From: Pseudomonadota bacterium
Lineage (GTDB): Bacteria; Pseudomonadota; Gammaproteobacteria; Enterobacterales; Enterobacteriaceae
NCBI GenBank assembly: GCA_023425455.1
Contig: JAFACP010000207.1
Location: 1-5,712, forward strand
Length of the DNA: 5,712 nucleotides
Direction: 5' to 3'
The notes under the pieces are model-generated. The model searched no databases and was not told the origin of the DNA. It was given only the letters and a program-made list of their open reading frames with translations. The position numbers and the translations under genes were made by a program. This document shows positions 1 through 5,323 of the stretch, piece by piece (the stretch's first letter is position 1; each line of letters begins with the position of its first letter).

Positions 1-505
1 ATCCAGTGCCACCGCGGCGCTGGTAATGGGCGATGCCCTCGCCGTCGCCCTGCTGGAGGCGCGCGGTTTTACACCGGAAGATTTTGCGCTCTCTCACCCC
101 GGCGGCGCACTGGGCCGCAAGCTGCTGCTGCGGGTTAACGATATTATGCATACCGGTGATGAGATCCCGCACGTCAGCAAAACGGCGCCTCTGCGCGATG
201 CGCTGCTGGAAATCACCCGTAAAAATCTCGGTATGACGGTCATTTGCGATCAACAGATGAAAATCGAGGGGATCTTTACCGATGGTGACTTACGCCGGGT
301 GTTCGACATGGGCGTTGACGTCCGCACGCTCGGTATCGCCGATGTGATGACTCCCGGTGGTATTCGCGTGCGTTCCGGTACGCTGGCGGTAGATGTGCTG
401 AACCTGATGCAGTCCCGCCACATTACCTCAGTGATGGTTGCCGATGGCGACCAGTTGCTGGGTGTGGTACATATGCATGATCTGCTGCGCGCAGGCGTAG
501 TGTAA
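1..505 (+). CDS. kdsD: D-arabinose 5-phosphate isomerase KdsD, 3' part
   Basis: KdsD interconverts D-ribulose 5-phosphate and D-arabinose 5-phosphate, the first step of Kdo synthesis for LPS, in the cytoplasm. The reading frame is open from base 2, so the 5' end lies outside the window; 167 residues are visible, corresponding to about 162-328 of the 328-residue E. coli protein. The visible part begins at the end of the SIS (sugar isomerase) domain, with the ALSHPGGALGRKLL segment; its His falls at position 193 by this numbering, matching a catalytically important His of the E. coli enzyme. Two CBS domains follow (one around NDIMHTGDEIPHV to IFTDGDLRRVFD, the second around IADVMTPGGIRV to LGVVHMHDLLRAG), ending in the typical DLLRAGVV tail. 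An internal ATG at 26 is not the start. The GutQ paralogue is possible in principle, but the neighbouring kdsC-lptCAB genes identify this as kdsD. Confidence 0.97.
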   Translation, partial: SSATAALVMGDALAVALLEARGFTPEDFALSHPGGALGRKLLLRVNDIMHTGDEIPHVSKTAPLRDALLEITRKNLGMTVICDQQMKIEGIFTDGDLRRVFDMGVDVRTLGIADVMTPGGIRVRSGTLAVDVLNLMQSRHITSVMVADGDQLLGVVHMHDLLRAGVV

Positions 506-507
506 TG

Positions 508-512
508 AAGGA
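508..512 (+). promoter_or_regulatory. kdsC ribosome binding site
   Basis: AAGGA lies seven bases before the ATG at 520. It favours that start over the in-frame ATG at 505, which overlaps the kdsD stop codon (TAATG) and would add five residues (MKDKT). The 520 start gives exactly the usual 188-residue KdsC. Confidence 0.75.
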
Positions 513-519
513 TAAGACA

Positions 520-1086
520 ATGAGTAATGCGGGTGCATCCCTTGCAACCTGTTATGGCCCGGTCAGTAGCCACATGATGACAAAGGCGGAACACATCCGT
601 CTGCTTATTCTGGATGTGGACGGTGTACTCTCCGACGGCCTGATTTATATGGGCAACAATGGCGAAGAGCTGAAAGCGTTTAACGTTCGCGACGGTTACG
701 GTATTCGCTGCGCGCTGACCTCCGGTATTGATGTTGCCATCATCACCGGGCGGAAAGCTAAACTTGTAGAAGACCGCTGTGAAACCCTGGGCATCACTCA
801 CCTGTATCAGGGGCAGTCAGATAAAATGCTGGCCTTCAACGATCTGCTGAGCAAGCTGGCCGTCGCCCCGGAGAACGTTGCCTACGTCGGGGACGATCTG
901 ATCGACTGGCCAGTGATGGCGGAAGTGGGTCTGAGCATTGCGGTCGCCGACGCGCACCCGCTGCTGATCCCGCGCGCGGACTACGTCACCCATATTCCAG
1001 GTGGCCGTGGTGCGGTTCGCGAAGTCTGCGATCTGCTTCTGCTGGCGCAGGGCAAGCTTGATGAGGCCAAAGGGCAATCGATATGA
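520..1086 (+). CDS. kdsC: 3-deoxy-D-manno-octulosonate 8-phosphate phosphatase KdsC
   Basis: KdsC removes the phosphate from Kdo 8-phosphate, giving free Kdo for CMP activation and attachment to lipid A. It is a cytoplasmic HAD-superfamily phosphatase of the small, cap-less type that works as a tetramer. The translation has 188 residues, the E. coli length. HAD motif I is LILDVDGVLSDG, with nucleophile Asp32 and acid/base Asp34. Motif II is IITGRK at about 74-79, motif III is Lys102 in GQSDK, and motif IV is YVGDDLIDWP with Asp125 and Asp129. The C-terminal end LLLLAQGKLDEAKGQSI is the family-typical tail. The gene starts 14 bases after the kdsD stop and its TGA overlaps the lptC ATG (ATGA), so it should be translationally coupled to lptC. 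No anomalies are visible. Confidence 0.98.
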   Translation: MSNAGASLATCYGPVSSHMMTKAEHIRLLILDVDGVLSDGLIYMGNNGEELKAFNVRDGYGIRCALTSGIDVAIITGRKAKLVEDRCETLGITHLYQGQSDKMLAFNDLLSKLAVAPENVAYVGDDLIDWPVMAEVGLSIAVADAHPLLIPRADYVTHIPGGRGAVREVCDLLLLAQGKLDEAKGQSI

Positions 1087-1658
1087 GTAAAACCAGACGT
1101 TGGGTTATCATTCTGCTCACGCTTATCGCCCTGGTACTGATTGGCGTCAATCTTGCGGATCGCGACGAGACGCCAACACAAGTGGTCAATAACAACGATC
1201 CCACTTACAAAAGCGATCACAGCGATACGGTCGTGTATAGCCCGGAAGGCGCGCTAAACTATCGCCTGATTGCGCAGCATGTGGAATATTTTTCTGATGA
1301 CGGTATTTCGTGGTTTACCCGACCGGTCATGACCACCTTTGATACCGATAAAGTCCCGACATGGTCTATCAAGTCAGATCGGGCAAAACTGACAAATGAC
1401 CGTATGCTTTATCTGTATGGCCATGTGGAAGTCAATGCGCTGACGCCTGACTCCCAGCTGCGTAAAATTACGACGGACAATGCCCAGATCAACCTGGTCA
1501 CTCAGGACGTCACTTCGCAGGATCTGGTCACACTGTATGGCACAACATTTAATTCCAGCGGACTAAGAATGCGCGGAAACTTACGCAGCAAAAACGCCGA
1601 GCTGATTGAAAAGGTTAGAACCTCCTATGAAATTCAAAACAAACAAACTCAGCCTTAA
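1083..1658 (+). CDS. lptC: LPS transport protein LptC (inner-membrane anchored bridge component)
   Basis: LptC accepts LPS from the LptB2FG transporter and passes it to LptA in the periplasm. The 191 residues equal the E. coli length. The N terminus is MSKTRRW followed by a single hydrophobic helix at about residues 7-22 (VIILLTLIALVLIGVN), which anchors the protein and interacts with LptFG in known structures; the remainder is a periplasmic beta-jellyroll. Recognisable conserved stretches are NNNDPTYKSDH, EGALNYRLIAQHVEYFSD, LTNDRMLYLYGHVEVNAL and LVTLYGTTFNSSGL. Gly153, the site of the known E. coli G153R defect, is intact. The ATG at 1083 overlaps the kdsC stop, with AAAGGG at 1069-1074 as ribosome binding site. 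The last 32 bases also encode the start of lptA in another frame, so the C terminus (IQNKQTQP) is constrained by two proteins. Confidence 0.97.
   Translation: MSKTRRWVIILLTLIALVLIGVNLADRDETPTQVVNNNDPTYKSDHSDTVVYSPEGALNYRLIAQHVEYFSDDGISWFTRPVMTTFDTDKVPTWSIKSDRAKLTNDRMLYLYGHVEVNALTPDSQLRKITTDNAQINLVTQDVTSQDLVTLYGTTFNSSGLRMRGNLRSKNAELIEKVRTSYEIQNKQTQP
1612..1623 (+). promoter_or_regulatory. Small hairpin over the lptA ribosome binding site (candidate)
   Basis: The best Shine-Dalgarno match before lptA is AAGG at 1611-1614, a long 12 bases from the ATG. AGGT (1612-1615) can pair with ACCT (1620-1623) around a TAGA loop, a four-base-pair hairpin that would both mask the motif and, by looping out, shorten its distance to the start. 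The site lies inside lptC, so ribosomes translating lptC would open it. The pairing is seen in the sequence; the coupling role is inference. Confidence 0.35.
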
Positions 1659-2181
1659 TTTTGTTATCGCGAGCGCGCTGCTGGCCGCCAGTCTTCCCGC
1701 ACTCGCCGTGACGGGTGACACCGAACAGCCGATCCATATCGAATCTGACACCCAGTCGCTCGATATGCAGGGGAACGTGGTGACGTTCACCGGCAACGTC
1801 GTGATGACGCAGGGCACCATCAAAATTAACGCCGATAAGGTCGTCGTCACCCGCCCGGGCGGCGAGCAGGGTAAAGAGATTATCGATGGCTATGGTAATC
1901 CTGCCACCTTCTACCAGATGCAGGACAACGGTAAACCGGTAAAAGGTCACGCCACGCATATGCACTATGAGCTGGCGAAAGACCTGGTTATTCTGACCGG
2001 CAATGCTTATCTGGAGCAGCTGGATAGCAATATCACCGGCGACAAGATCACCTATCTGGTGAAAGAGCAGAAAATGCAGGCGTCCAGCGAGAAAGGCAAG
2101 CGTGTCACCACGGTGCTTGTTCCGTCTCAGCTGCAGGATAAAAGCAACGGTCAGGCCCCGGCACAGAAGAAGAGTAACTAA
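1627..2181 (+). CDS. lptA: LPS transport periplasmic protein LptA
   Basis: LptA polymerises head to tail to form the periplasmic bridge carrying LPS from LptC to LptD/E at the outer membrane. The chosen ATG gives 184 residues with a standard Sec signal peptide: basic MKFKTNK, hydrophobic core LNFVIASALLAASL, and cleavage after ALA at residue 27, leaving mature VTGDTEQPIHIESD. An upstream in-frame ATG at 1606 would add seven residues (MKRLEPP) ahead of a normal signal sequence and is unlikely. The OstA/LptA beta-jellyroll is visible in QSLDMQGNVVTFTGNVVMTQGTIKI, ADKVVVTRPG, HMHYELAKDLVILTGNAYL and DKITYLVKEQKMQA. The C-terminal tail is lysine- and glutamine-rich (APAQKKSN) and one residue shorter than in E. 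coli. The gene overlaps lptC by 32 bases. In E. coli lptA-lptB also has a sigma-E responsive promoter within lptC. Confidence 0.97.
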   Translation: MKFKTNKLSLNFVIASALLAASLPALAVTGDTEQPIHIESDTQSLDMQGNVVTFTGNVVMTQGTIKINADKVVVTRPGGEQGKEIIDGYGNPATFYQMQDNGKPVKGHATHMHYELAKDLVILTGNAYLEQLDSNITGDKITYLVKEQKMQASSEKGKRVTTVLVPSQLQDKSNGQAPAQKKSN

Positions 2182-2187
2182 TTCGTT

Positions 2188-2913
2188 ATGGCAACATTAA
2201 CTGCAATAAATCTCGCTAAGGCCTATAAGGGCCGCCGTGTCGTTGAAGATGTCAGTCTGACGGTCAAATCCGGCGAAATTGTTGGCCTGCTTGGTCCTAA
2301 CGGCGCCGGTAAAACCACAACGTTTTACATGGTTGTGGGCATTGTCCCGCGCGACGCAGGCAACATCATTATCGATGATGAAGACATCAGCCTGCTGCCC
2401 CTGCATGCGCGTGCCCGCCGCGGCATCGGCTATCTGCCGCAGGAAGCCTCCATCTTTCGCCGCCTGAGCGTCTACGATAACCTGATGGCTGTGCTGCAGA
2501 TCCGCGACGATCTCACCAACGAACAGCGTCAGGATCGCGCTAACGAGCTGATGGAAGAGTTCCATATTGAACATCTGCGCGACAGCCTGGGTCAGGCGCT
2601 GTCTGGTGGTGAGCGTCGTCGCGTTGAGATTGCGCGCGCGCTGGCGGCAAACCCGAAATTCATCCTGCTGGATGAACCCTTCGCAGGCGTTGACCCCATC
2701 TCCGTTATCGATATCAAACGTATTATCGAGCATCTGCGTGACAGCGGGCTGGGCGTGCTGATAACCGACCACAACGTCCGCGAAACGCTGGCCGTGTGTG
2801 AACGCGCCTATATTGTCAGTCAGGGCCATCTGATTGCACACGGTACGCCGCAGCAGATCCTCGAAGATGAGCATGTTAAGCGCGTCTACCTTGGGGAAGA
2901 CTTCAGACTCTGA
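2188..2913 (+). CDS. lptB: LPS export ABC transporter ATPase LptB
   Basis: LptB is the cytoplasmic ATPase that, as a dimer bound to LptF and LptG, powers LPS extraction from the inner membrane. The 241 residues match E. coli without gaps. All ABC motifs are intact: Walker [10 protein letters not shown] with Lys42, Q-loop Gln85 in YLPQEASIF, signature [15 protein letters not shown] at about 138-152, Walker B FILLDEP with catalytic Glu163, D-loop GVDP, and switch His195 in LITDHN. Phe90, known to couple LptB to its membrane partners, is present. The C-terminal extension [16 protein letters not shown] is characteristic of LptB. The ATG is six bases after the lptA stop and has only a weak purine run (AAGAAGAG, about 2167-2174) upstream, so coupled translation is likely. 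The stop is double: TGA is followed in frame by TAG at 2914. Confidence 0.98.
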   Translation: MATLTAINLAKAYKGRRVVEDVSLTVKSGEIVGLLGPNGAGKTTTFYMVVGIVPRDAGNIIIDDEDISLLPLHARARRGIGYLPQEASIFRRLSVYDNLMAVLQIRDDLTNEQRQDRANELMEEFHIEHLRDSLGQALSGGERRRVEIARALAANPKFILLDEPFAGVDPISVIDIKRIIEHLRDSGLGVLITDHNVRETLAVCERAYIVSQGHLIAHGTPQQILEDEHVKRVYLGEDFRL

Positions 2914-2941
2914 TAGGGTAGAGGTAACGTAACGCCGAAGC

Positions 2942-2945
2942 GGAG
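2942..2945 (+). promoter_or_regulatory. Shine-Dalgarno-like GGAG before rpoN
   Basis: GGAG is the closest good ribosome binding motif before rpoN but sits 15 bases from the ATG at 2961, longer than usual. It is four bases from another ATG at 2950 that opens a two-codon frame (ATG TTC TGA). A palindrome, ATGTTC-T-GAACAT at 2950-2962, overlaps the rpoN start codon. The layout is seen directly; any effect on RpoN level is unproven. Confidence 0.4.
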
Positions 2946-2960
2946 AAAAATGTTCTGAAC

Positions 2961-4394
2961 ATGAAGCAAGGTTTGCAATTAAGGCTCAGCCAACAGCTGG
3001 CGATGACGCCGCAGCTACAGCAGGCAATCCGTCTGTTGCAACTGTCCACATTAGAACTCCAGCAGGAGCTCCAGCAGGCGCTGGACAGCAATCCGTTGCT
3101 GGAGCAAGCCGATCTTCATGACGAAATAGACACTGAGCAAGCCCAGGACACCGAAGCGCTCGACAGCGTTGATGCACTCGAACAAAAAGAGATGCCGGAC
3201 GAACTGCCGCTGGATGCCAGCTGGGACGAGATTTACACCGCCGGAACCCCTTCCGGCACGCGTGCCGACTATCAGGATGACGAGCTGCCGGTCTATCAGG
3301 GCGAAACCACCCAGTCGCTGCAGGACTATCTGATGTGGCAGGTGGAGTTAACCCCGTTTTCAGACACCGACCGCGCGATTGCCACTTCGATTGTCGATGC
3401 CGTTGACGACACCGGATATTTAACCGTCACCCTCGACGATATTCTGGAGAGTATCGGCGACGACAGCATCGAGCCCGATGAGATAGAAGCTGTCCTCAAG
3501 CGCATCCAGCGTTTCGATCCGGTCGGGGTTGCCGCGCGGGATCTTCGTGATTGTCTGCTGATCCAGCTTTCACAATTTGATAAACAGACGCCGTGGCTGG
3601 AAGAGGCCCGGCGAATCATCAGCGATCACCTGGATCTGCTGGCGAACCATGACTTCCGCACGCTAATGCGCGTGACGCGTCTGAAAGAAGATGTGCTGAA
3701 AGAAGCGGTTAACCTGATCCAGTCGCTGGATCCGCGCCCCGGACAATCGATCCAGACCAGCGAACCCGAGTATGTTATTCCTGATGTACTGGTCCGAAAA
3801 CACAATGGCCGCTGGGCCGTTGAACTGAACGCTGACAGTATTCCCCGCCTGCAAATCAACCAGCAATATGCCTCCATGTGCACGAGCGTGCGCAACGACT
3901 CCGACAATCAATATATCCGCAGCAATCTTCAGGAAGCGCGCTGGCTGATCAAAAGCCTCGAGAGCCGTAACGATACGCTACTGCGCGTCAGCCGCTGCAT
4001 TGTCGAGCAACAACAGGCGTTCTTTGAGCAGGGCGAGGAGTATATGAAGCCGATGGTGCTGGCGGATATCGCGCAGGCCGTCGAGATGCACGAATCAACC
4101 ATTTCCCGCGTGACCACGCAAAAGTATCTGCACAGTCCGCGCGGTATTTTTGAGCTTAAGTATTTCTTCTCCAGCCACGTGAATACTGAAGGCGGCGGCG
4201 AAGCCTCGTCGACGGCTATTCGCGCACTGGTGAAGAAGTTGATCGCCGCGGAGAATCCCGCGAAGCCACTGAGTGACAGTAAGTTAACCACCATGCTGTC
4301 CGATCAGGGTATTATGGTGGCACGTCGTACTGTTGCGAAGTATCGAGAGTCTTTATCCATTCCGCCGTCTAACCAGCGTAAACAACTGGTCTGA
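2961..4394 (+). CDS. rpoN: RNA polymerase sigma-54 factor RpoN
   Basis: RpoN directs RNA polymerase to -24/-12 promoters of nitrogen, stress and envelope genes, and needs AAA+ activators to open DNA. The protein has 477 residues, as in E. coli. Region I (about 1-50) is the glutamine- and leucine-rich [20 protein letters not shown] segment contacted by activators. Region II (about 51-120) is acidic and is where most differences from E. coli fall ([27 protein letters not shown]). Region III begins near [14 protein letters not shown] with the core-binding domain ([20 protein letters not shown]). The helix-turn-helix spans about 366-385 ([20 protein letters not shown]), and the RpoN box [10 protein letters not shown] sits at 454-463 and reads the -24 element. 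All key parts are intact. It follows lptB after 47 bases. An in-gene hairpin and palindrome occur at 3240-3267. Confidence 0.98.
   Translation: MKQGLQLRLSQQLAMTPQLQQAIRLLQLSTLELQQELQQALDSNPLLEQADLHDEIDTEQAQDTEALDSVDALEQKEMPDELPLDASWDEIYTAGTPSGTRADYQDDELPVYQGETTQSLQDYLMWQVELTPFSDTDRAIATSIVDAVDDTGYLTVTLDDILESIGDDSIEPDEIEAVLKRIQRFDPVGVAARDLRDCLLIQLSQFDKQTPWLEEARRIISDHLDLLANHDFRTLMRVTRLKEDVLKEAVNLIQSLDPRPGQSIQTSEPEYVIPDVLVRKHNGRWAVELNADSIPRLQINQQYASMCTSVRNDSDNQYIRSNLQEARWLIKSLESRNDTLLRVSRCIVEQQQAFFEQGEEYMKPMVLADIAQAVEMHESTISRVTTQKYLHSPRGIFELKYFFSSHVNTEGGGEASSTAIRALVKKLIAAENPAKPLSDSKLTTMLSDQGIMVARRTVAKYRESLSIPPSNQRKQLV
3240..3267. repeat. Hairpin and overlapping palindrome inside rpoN
   Basis: GCCGGAA (3240-3246) and TTCCGGC (3251-3257) form a perfect seven-base-pair stem with a CCCC loop. 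The palindrome CGGCACGCGTGCCG (3254-3267) shares four bases with it, so the two structures exclude each other. They encode residues about 94-102 (AGTPSGTRA), in the variable linker between RpoN regions II and III. Confidence 0.6.
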
Positions 4395-4404
4395 CACAAC
4401 CGAT

Positions 4405-4409
4405 AAGGA
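4405..4409 (+). promoter_or_regulatory. hpf ribosome binding site
   Basis: AAGGA, seven bases before the ATG at 4417, fixes the hpf start. The in-frame ATG at 4333 lies within the rpoN 3' coding region and would add 28 residues (beginning [10 protein letters not shown]) foreign to the family. Confidence 0.8.
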
Positions 4410-4416
4410 AGACACT

Positions 4417-4704
4417 ATGCAGCTCAACATCACAGGACAAAACGTCGAAATCACTGAGGCCTTACGCGATTTTGTGAACACCAAGTTCGCAAAACTTGAA
4501 CAGTATTTCGAAAGGATCAACCAGGTCTATATTGTGTTGAAAGTGGAGAAAGTGACTCATATCTCGGACGCGACCCTGCACGTTAACGGGGGTGAGCTCC
4601 ATGCCAGTGCGGAAGGGCAAGACATGTACGCGGCTATCGACGGCTTGATCGACAAGCTTGCGCGACAGCTGAATAAACATAAAGATAAACTGAAACAACA
4701 CTAA
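4417..4704 (+). CDS. hpf: Ribosome hibernation promoting factor HPF (short form)
   Basis: HPF binds the 30S subunit at the decoding centre, where tRNA and mRNA would sit. Together with RMF it converts 70S ribosomes to inactive 100S dimers in stationary phase. The 95 residues begin MQLNITGQNVEITEALRDFV, a beta strand followed by the first helix, and continue through NQVYIVLKVEKVTHISDATLHVNGGELHASAEGQDMYAAIDGLIDKLARQL to a basic tail (NKHKDKLKQH). This is the beta-alpha-beta-beta-beta-alpha fold of the YfiA/HPF family. It lacks the C-terminal dimerisation domain of long HPF, as expected in gammaproteobacteria. YfiA (RaiA) is excluded by length, by the missing acidic C-terminal tail and by position next to rpoN. 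It lies 22 bases after rpoN and is followed by a strong hairpin that may end or stabilise its mRNA. Confidence 0.97.
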   Translation: MQLNITGQNVEITEALRDFVNTKFAKLEQYFERINQVYIVLKVEKVTHISDATLHVNGGELHASAEGQDMYAAIDGLIDKLARQLNKHKDKLKQH

Positions 4705-4706
4705 TT

Positions 4707-4732
4707 GTCCGGGCAGTTAACGGGTGCAGGAC
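4707..4732 (+). other. Weak stem-loop directly after hpf
   Basis: GTCC (4707-4710) can pair with GGAC (4729-4732), and GCA (4713-4715) with TGC (4725-4727), leaving a small internal loop and a nine-base apical loop. It abuts the strong hairpin that begins at 4733, so the two could stack end to end. The pairing is short and may be chance. Confidence 0.3.
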
Positions 4733-4757
4733 GGCCTGTTGTGGAACACAACAGGCC
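4733..4757 (+). terminator. Perfect hairpin between hpf and ptsN (partial terminator or processing stem)
   Basis: The arms GGCCTGTTGTG (4733-4743) and CACAACAGGCC (4747-4757) are perfectly complementary over 11 bp with a GAA loop. The stem is followed by ATTTGT, a short and interrupted T run, so full intrinsic termination is doubtful. It starts 28 bases after the hpf stop and ends 29 bases before ptsN. Likely roles are attenuation of read-through into ptsN-rapZ or protection of the upstream rpoN-hpf mRNA 3' end. The inverted repeat is certain; the role is inferred. Confidence 0.65.
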
Positions 4758-4776
4758 ATTTGTACAGTTAGCGCTT

Positions 4777-4782
4777 AGGTGA
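4777..4782 (+). promoter_or_regulatory. ptsN ribosome binding site and tandem start codons
   Basis: AGGTGA lies four bases before the ATG at 4787 and seven before the adjoining in-frame ATG at 4790. By spacing the second is the better start; by comparison with the 163-residue E. coli protein the first is. The product differs by only one Met. Confidence 0.6.
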
Positions 4783-4786
4783 AATT

Positions 4787-5278
4787 ATGATGAACAACGA
4801 TTCCGCTCTACAACTGAGCAATGTCCTTAACCAGGAATGTACCCGCAGTGGCGTTCACTGCCAGAGCAAAAAACGGGCGCTGGAAATCATCAGCGAACTG
4901 GCCGCAAAACAGCTGGGCCTGCCGCCACAGGTCGTTTTTGAAGCGATCCTGACCCGTGAAAAAATGGGCAGTACCGGTATTGGCAACGGCATTGCGATCC
5001 CCCATGGCAAGCTGGAAGAAGACACGCTGCGCGCCGTGGGTGTGTTTGTCCAGCTGGAAACGCCTATCGCCTTTGACGCCATCGATAACCAGCCAGTCGA
5101 TCTCCTCTTCGCGCTGCTGGTGCCTGCCGATCAGACGAAAACCCATCTGCACACGCTTTCGCTGGTTGCCAAACGACTGGCCGATAAAACCATTTGCCGG
5201 CGGTTACGTTCAGCCCAAAGTGATGAAGAGTTATATCAAATTATCACCGAAGCGGAAGGCAGCCACGATGAGGCATAA
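4787..5278 (+). CDS. ptsN: Nitrogen-regulatory PTS protein IIA-Ntr (PtsN)
   Basis: PtsN is the terminal phosphoacceptor of the PtsP-NPr-PtsN chain. In its unphosphorylated form in E. coli it inhibits the TrkA potassium system and stimulates the KdpD sensor kinase, linking nitrogen state to potassium balance. It transports no sugar. The 163 residues form a single PTS EIIA type-2 domain. The phosphorylated His73 lies in GIGNGIAIPHGKLEE, after the typical ILTREKMGSTG stretch. The LLFALLVPADQTKTHLHTLSLVAKRL segment and the acidic tail (ITEAEGSHDEA) are also conserved. The fructose IIA paralogue would be longer or fused. It is placed between hpf and rapZ as in E. coli, behind a strong hairpin. A sigma-54-like sequence overlaps the active-site codons at 4981-4995. 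Confidence 0.97.
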   Translation: MMNNDSALQLSNVLNQECTRSGVHCQSKKRALEIISELAAKQLGLPPQVVFEAILTREKMGSTGIGNGIAIPHGKLEEDTLRAVGVFVQLETPIAFDAIDNQPVDLLFALLVPADQTKTHLHTLSLVAKRLADKTICRRLRSAQSDEELYQIITEAEGSHDEA

Positions 5279-5279
5279 C

Positions 5280-5309
5280 CAGGAGATGACCTTCACATCT
5301 GTTGTCCTG
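5280..5309 (+). other. Bulged hairpin in the rapZ leader (candidate)
   Basis: In the 45-base gap before rapZ, AGATG (5284-5288) pairs with CATCT (5296-5300) around a seven-base loop, and CAGG (5280-5283) pairs with CCTG (5306-5309). The downstream strand carries a five-base one-sided bulge (GTTGT, 5301-5305). The stem ends at the first G of the rapZ ribosome binding site. The pairing is seen in the sequence; function is unknown. Confidence 0.35.
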
Positions 5310-5314
5310 AGGAG
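5309..5314 (+). promoter_or_regulatory. rapZ ribosome binding site
   Basis: GAGGAG, nine bases before the ATG at 5324, is the strongest Shine-Dalgarno sequence in the window. It sets the rapZ start at [15 protein letters not shown], the family N terminus. Confidence 0.8.
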
Positions 5315-5323
5315 AAACGGAAC

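Noticed and set aside
505..519. Earlier kdsC start at the TAATG junction with kdsD
   Set aside because: The ribosome binding site at 508-512 lies inside this extension, and the 520 start gives the family length.
1851..1862. Perfect 12-base palindrome CCGCCCGGGCGG in lptA
   Set aside because: It encodes the conserved Arg-Pro-Gly-Gly, has no loop to form an RNA hairpin as such, and such GC palindromes are expected in a GC-leaning gene.
2197..2874. Long open frame of 225 codons on the minus strand opposite lptB
   Set aside because: It lies entirely within lptB, has no family resemblance and no convincing start signal, and is explained by the codon pattern of the sense gene. The same applies to minus-strand frames opposite lptA, rpoN, ptsN and kdsD.
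4318..4336. Sigma-54-like TGGCACG followed by TTGC within the RpoN box codons
   Set aside because: The distance from GG to GC is 14 bases instead of 10, so it cannot be read as a -24/-12 promoter.
4760..4788. Weak sigma-70-like pair (TTGTAC and AATTAT) before ptsN
   Set aside because: Both boxes match the consensus poorly and the -10 would overlap the start codon, leaving no room for a ribosome binding site on the transcript.
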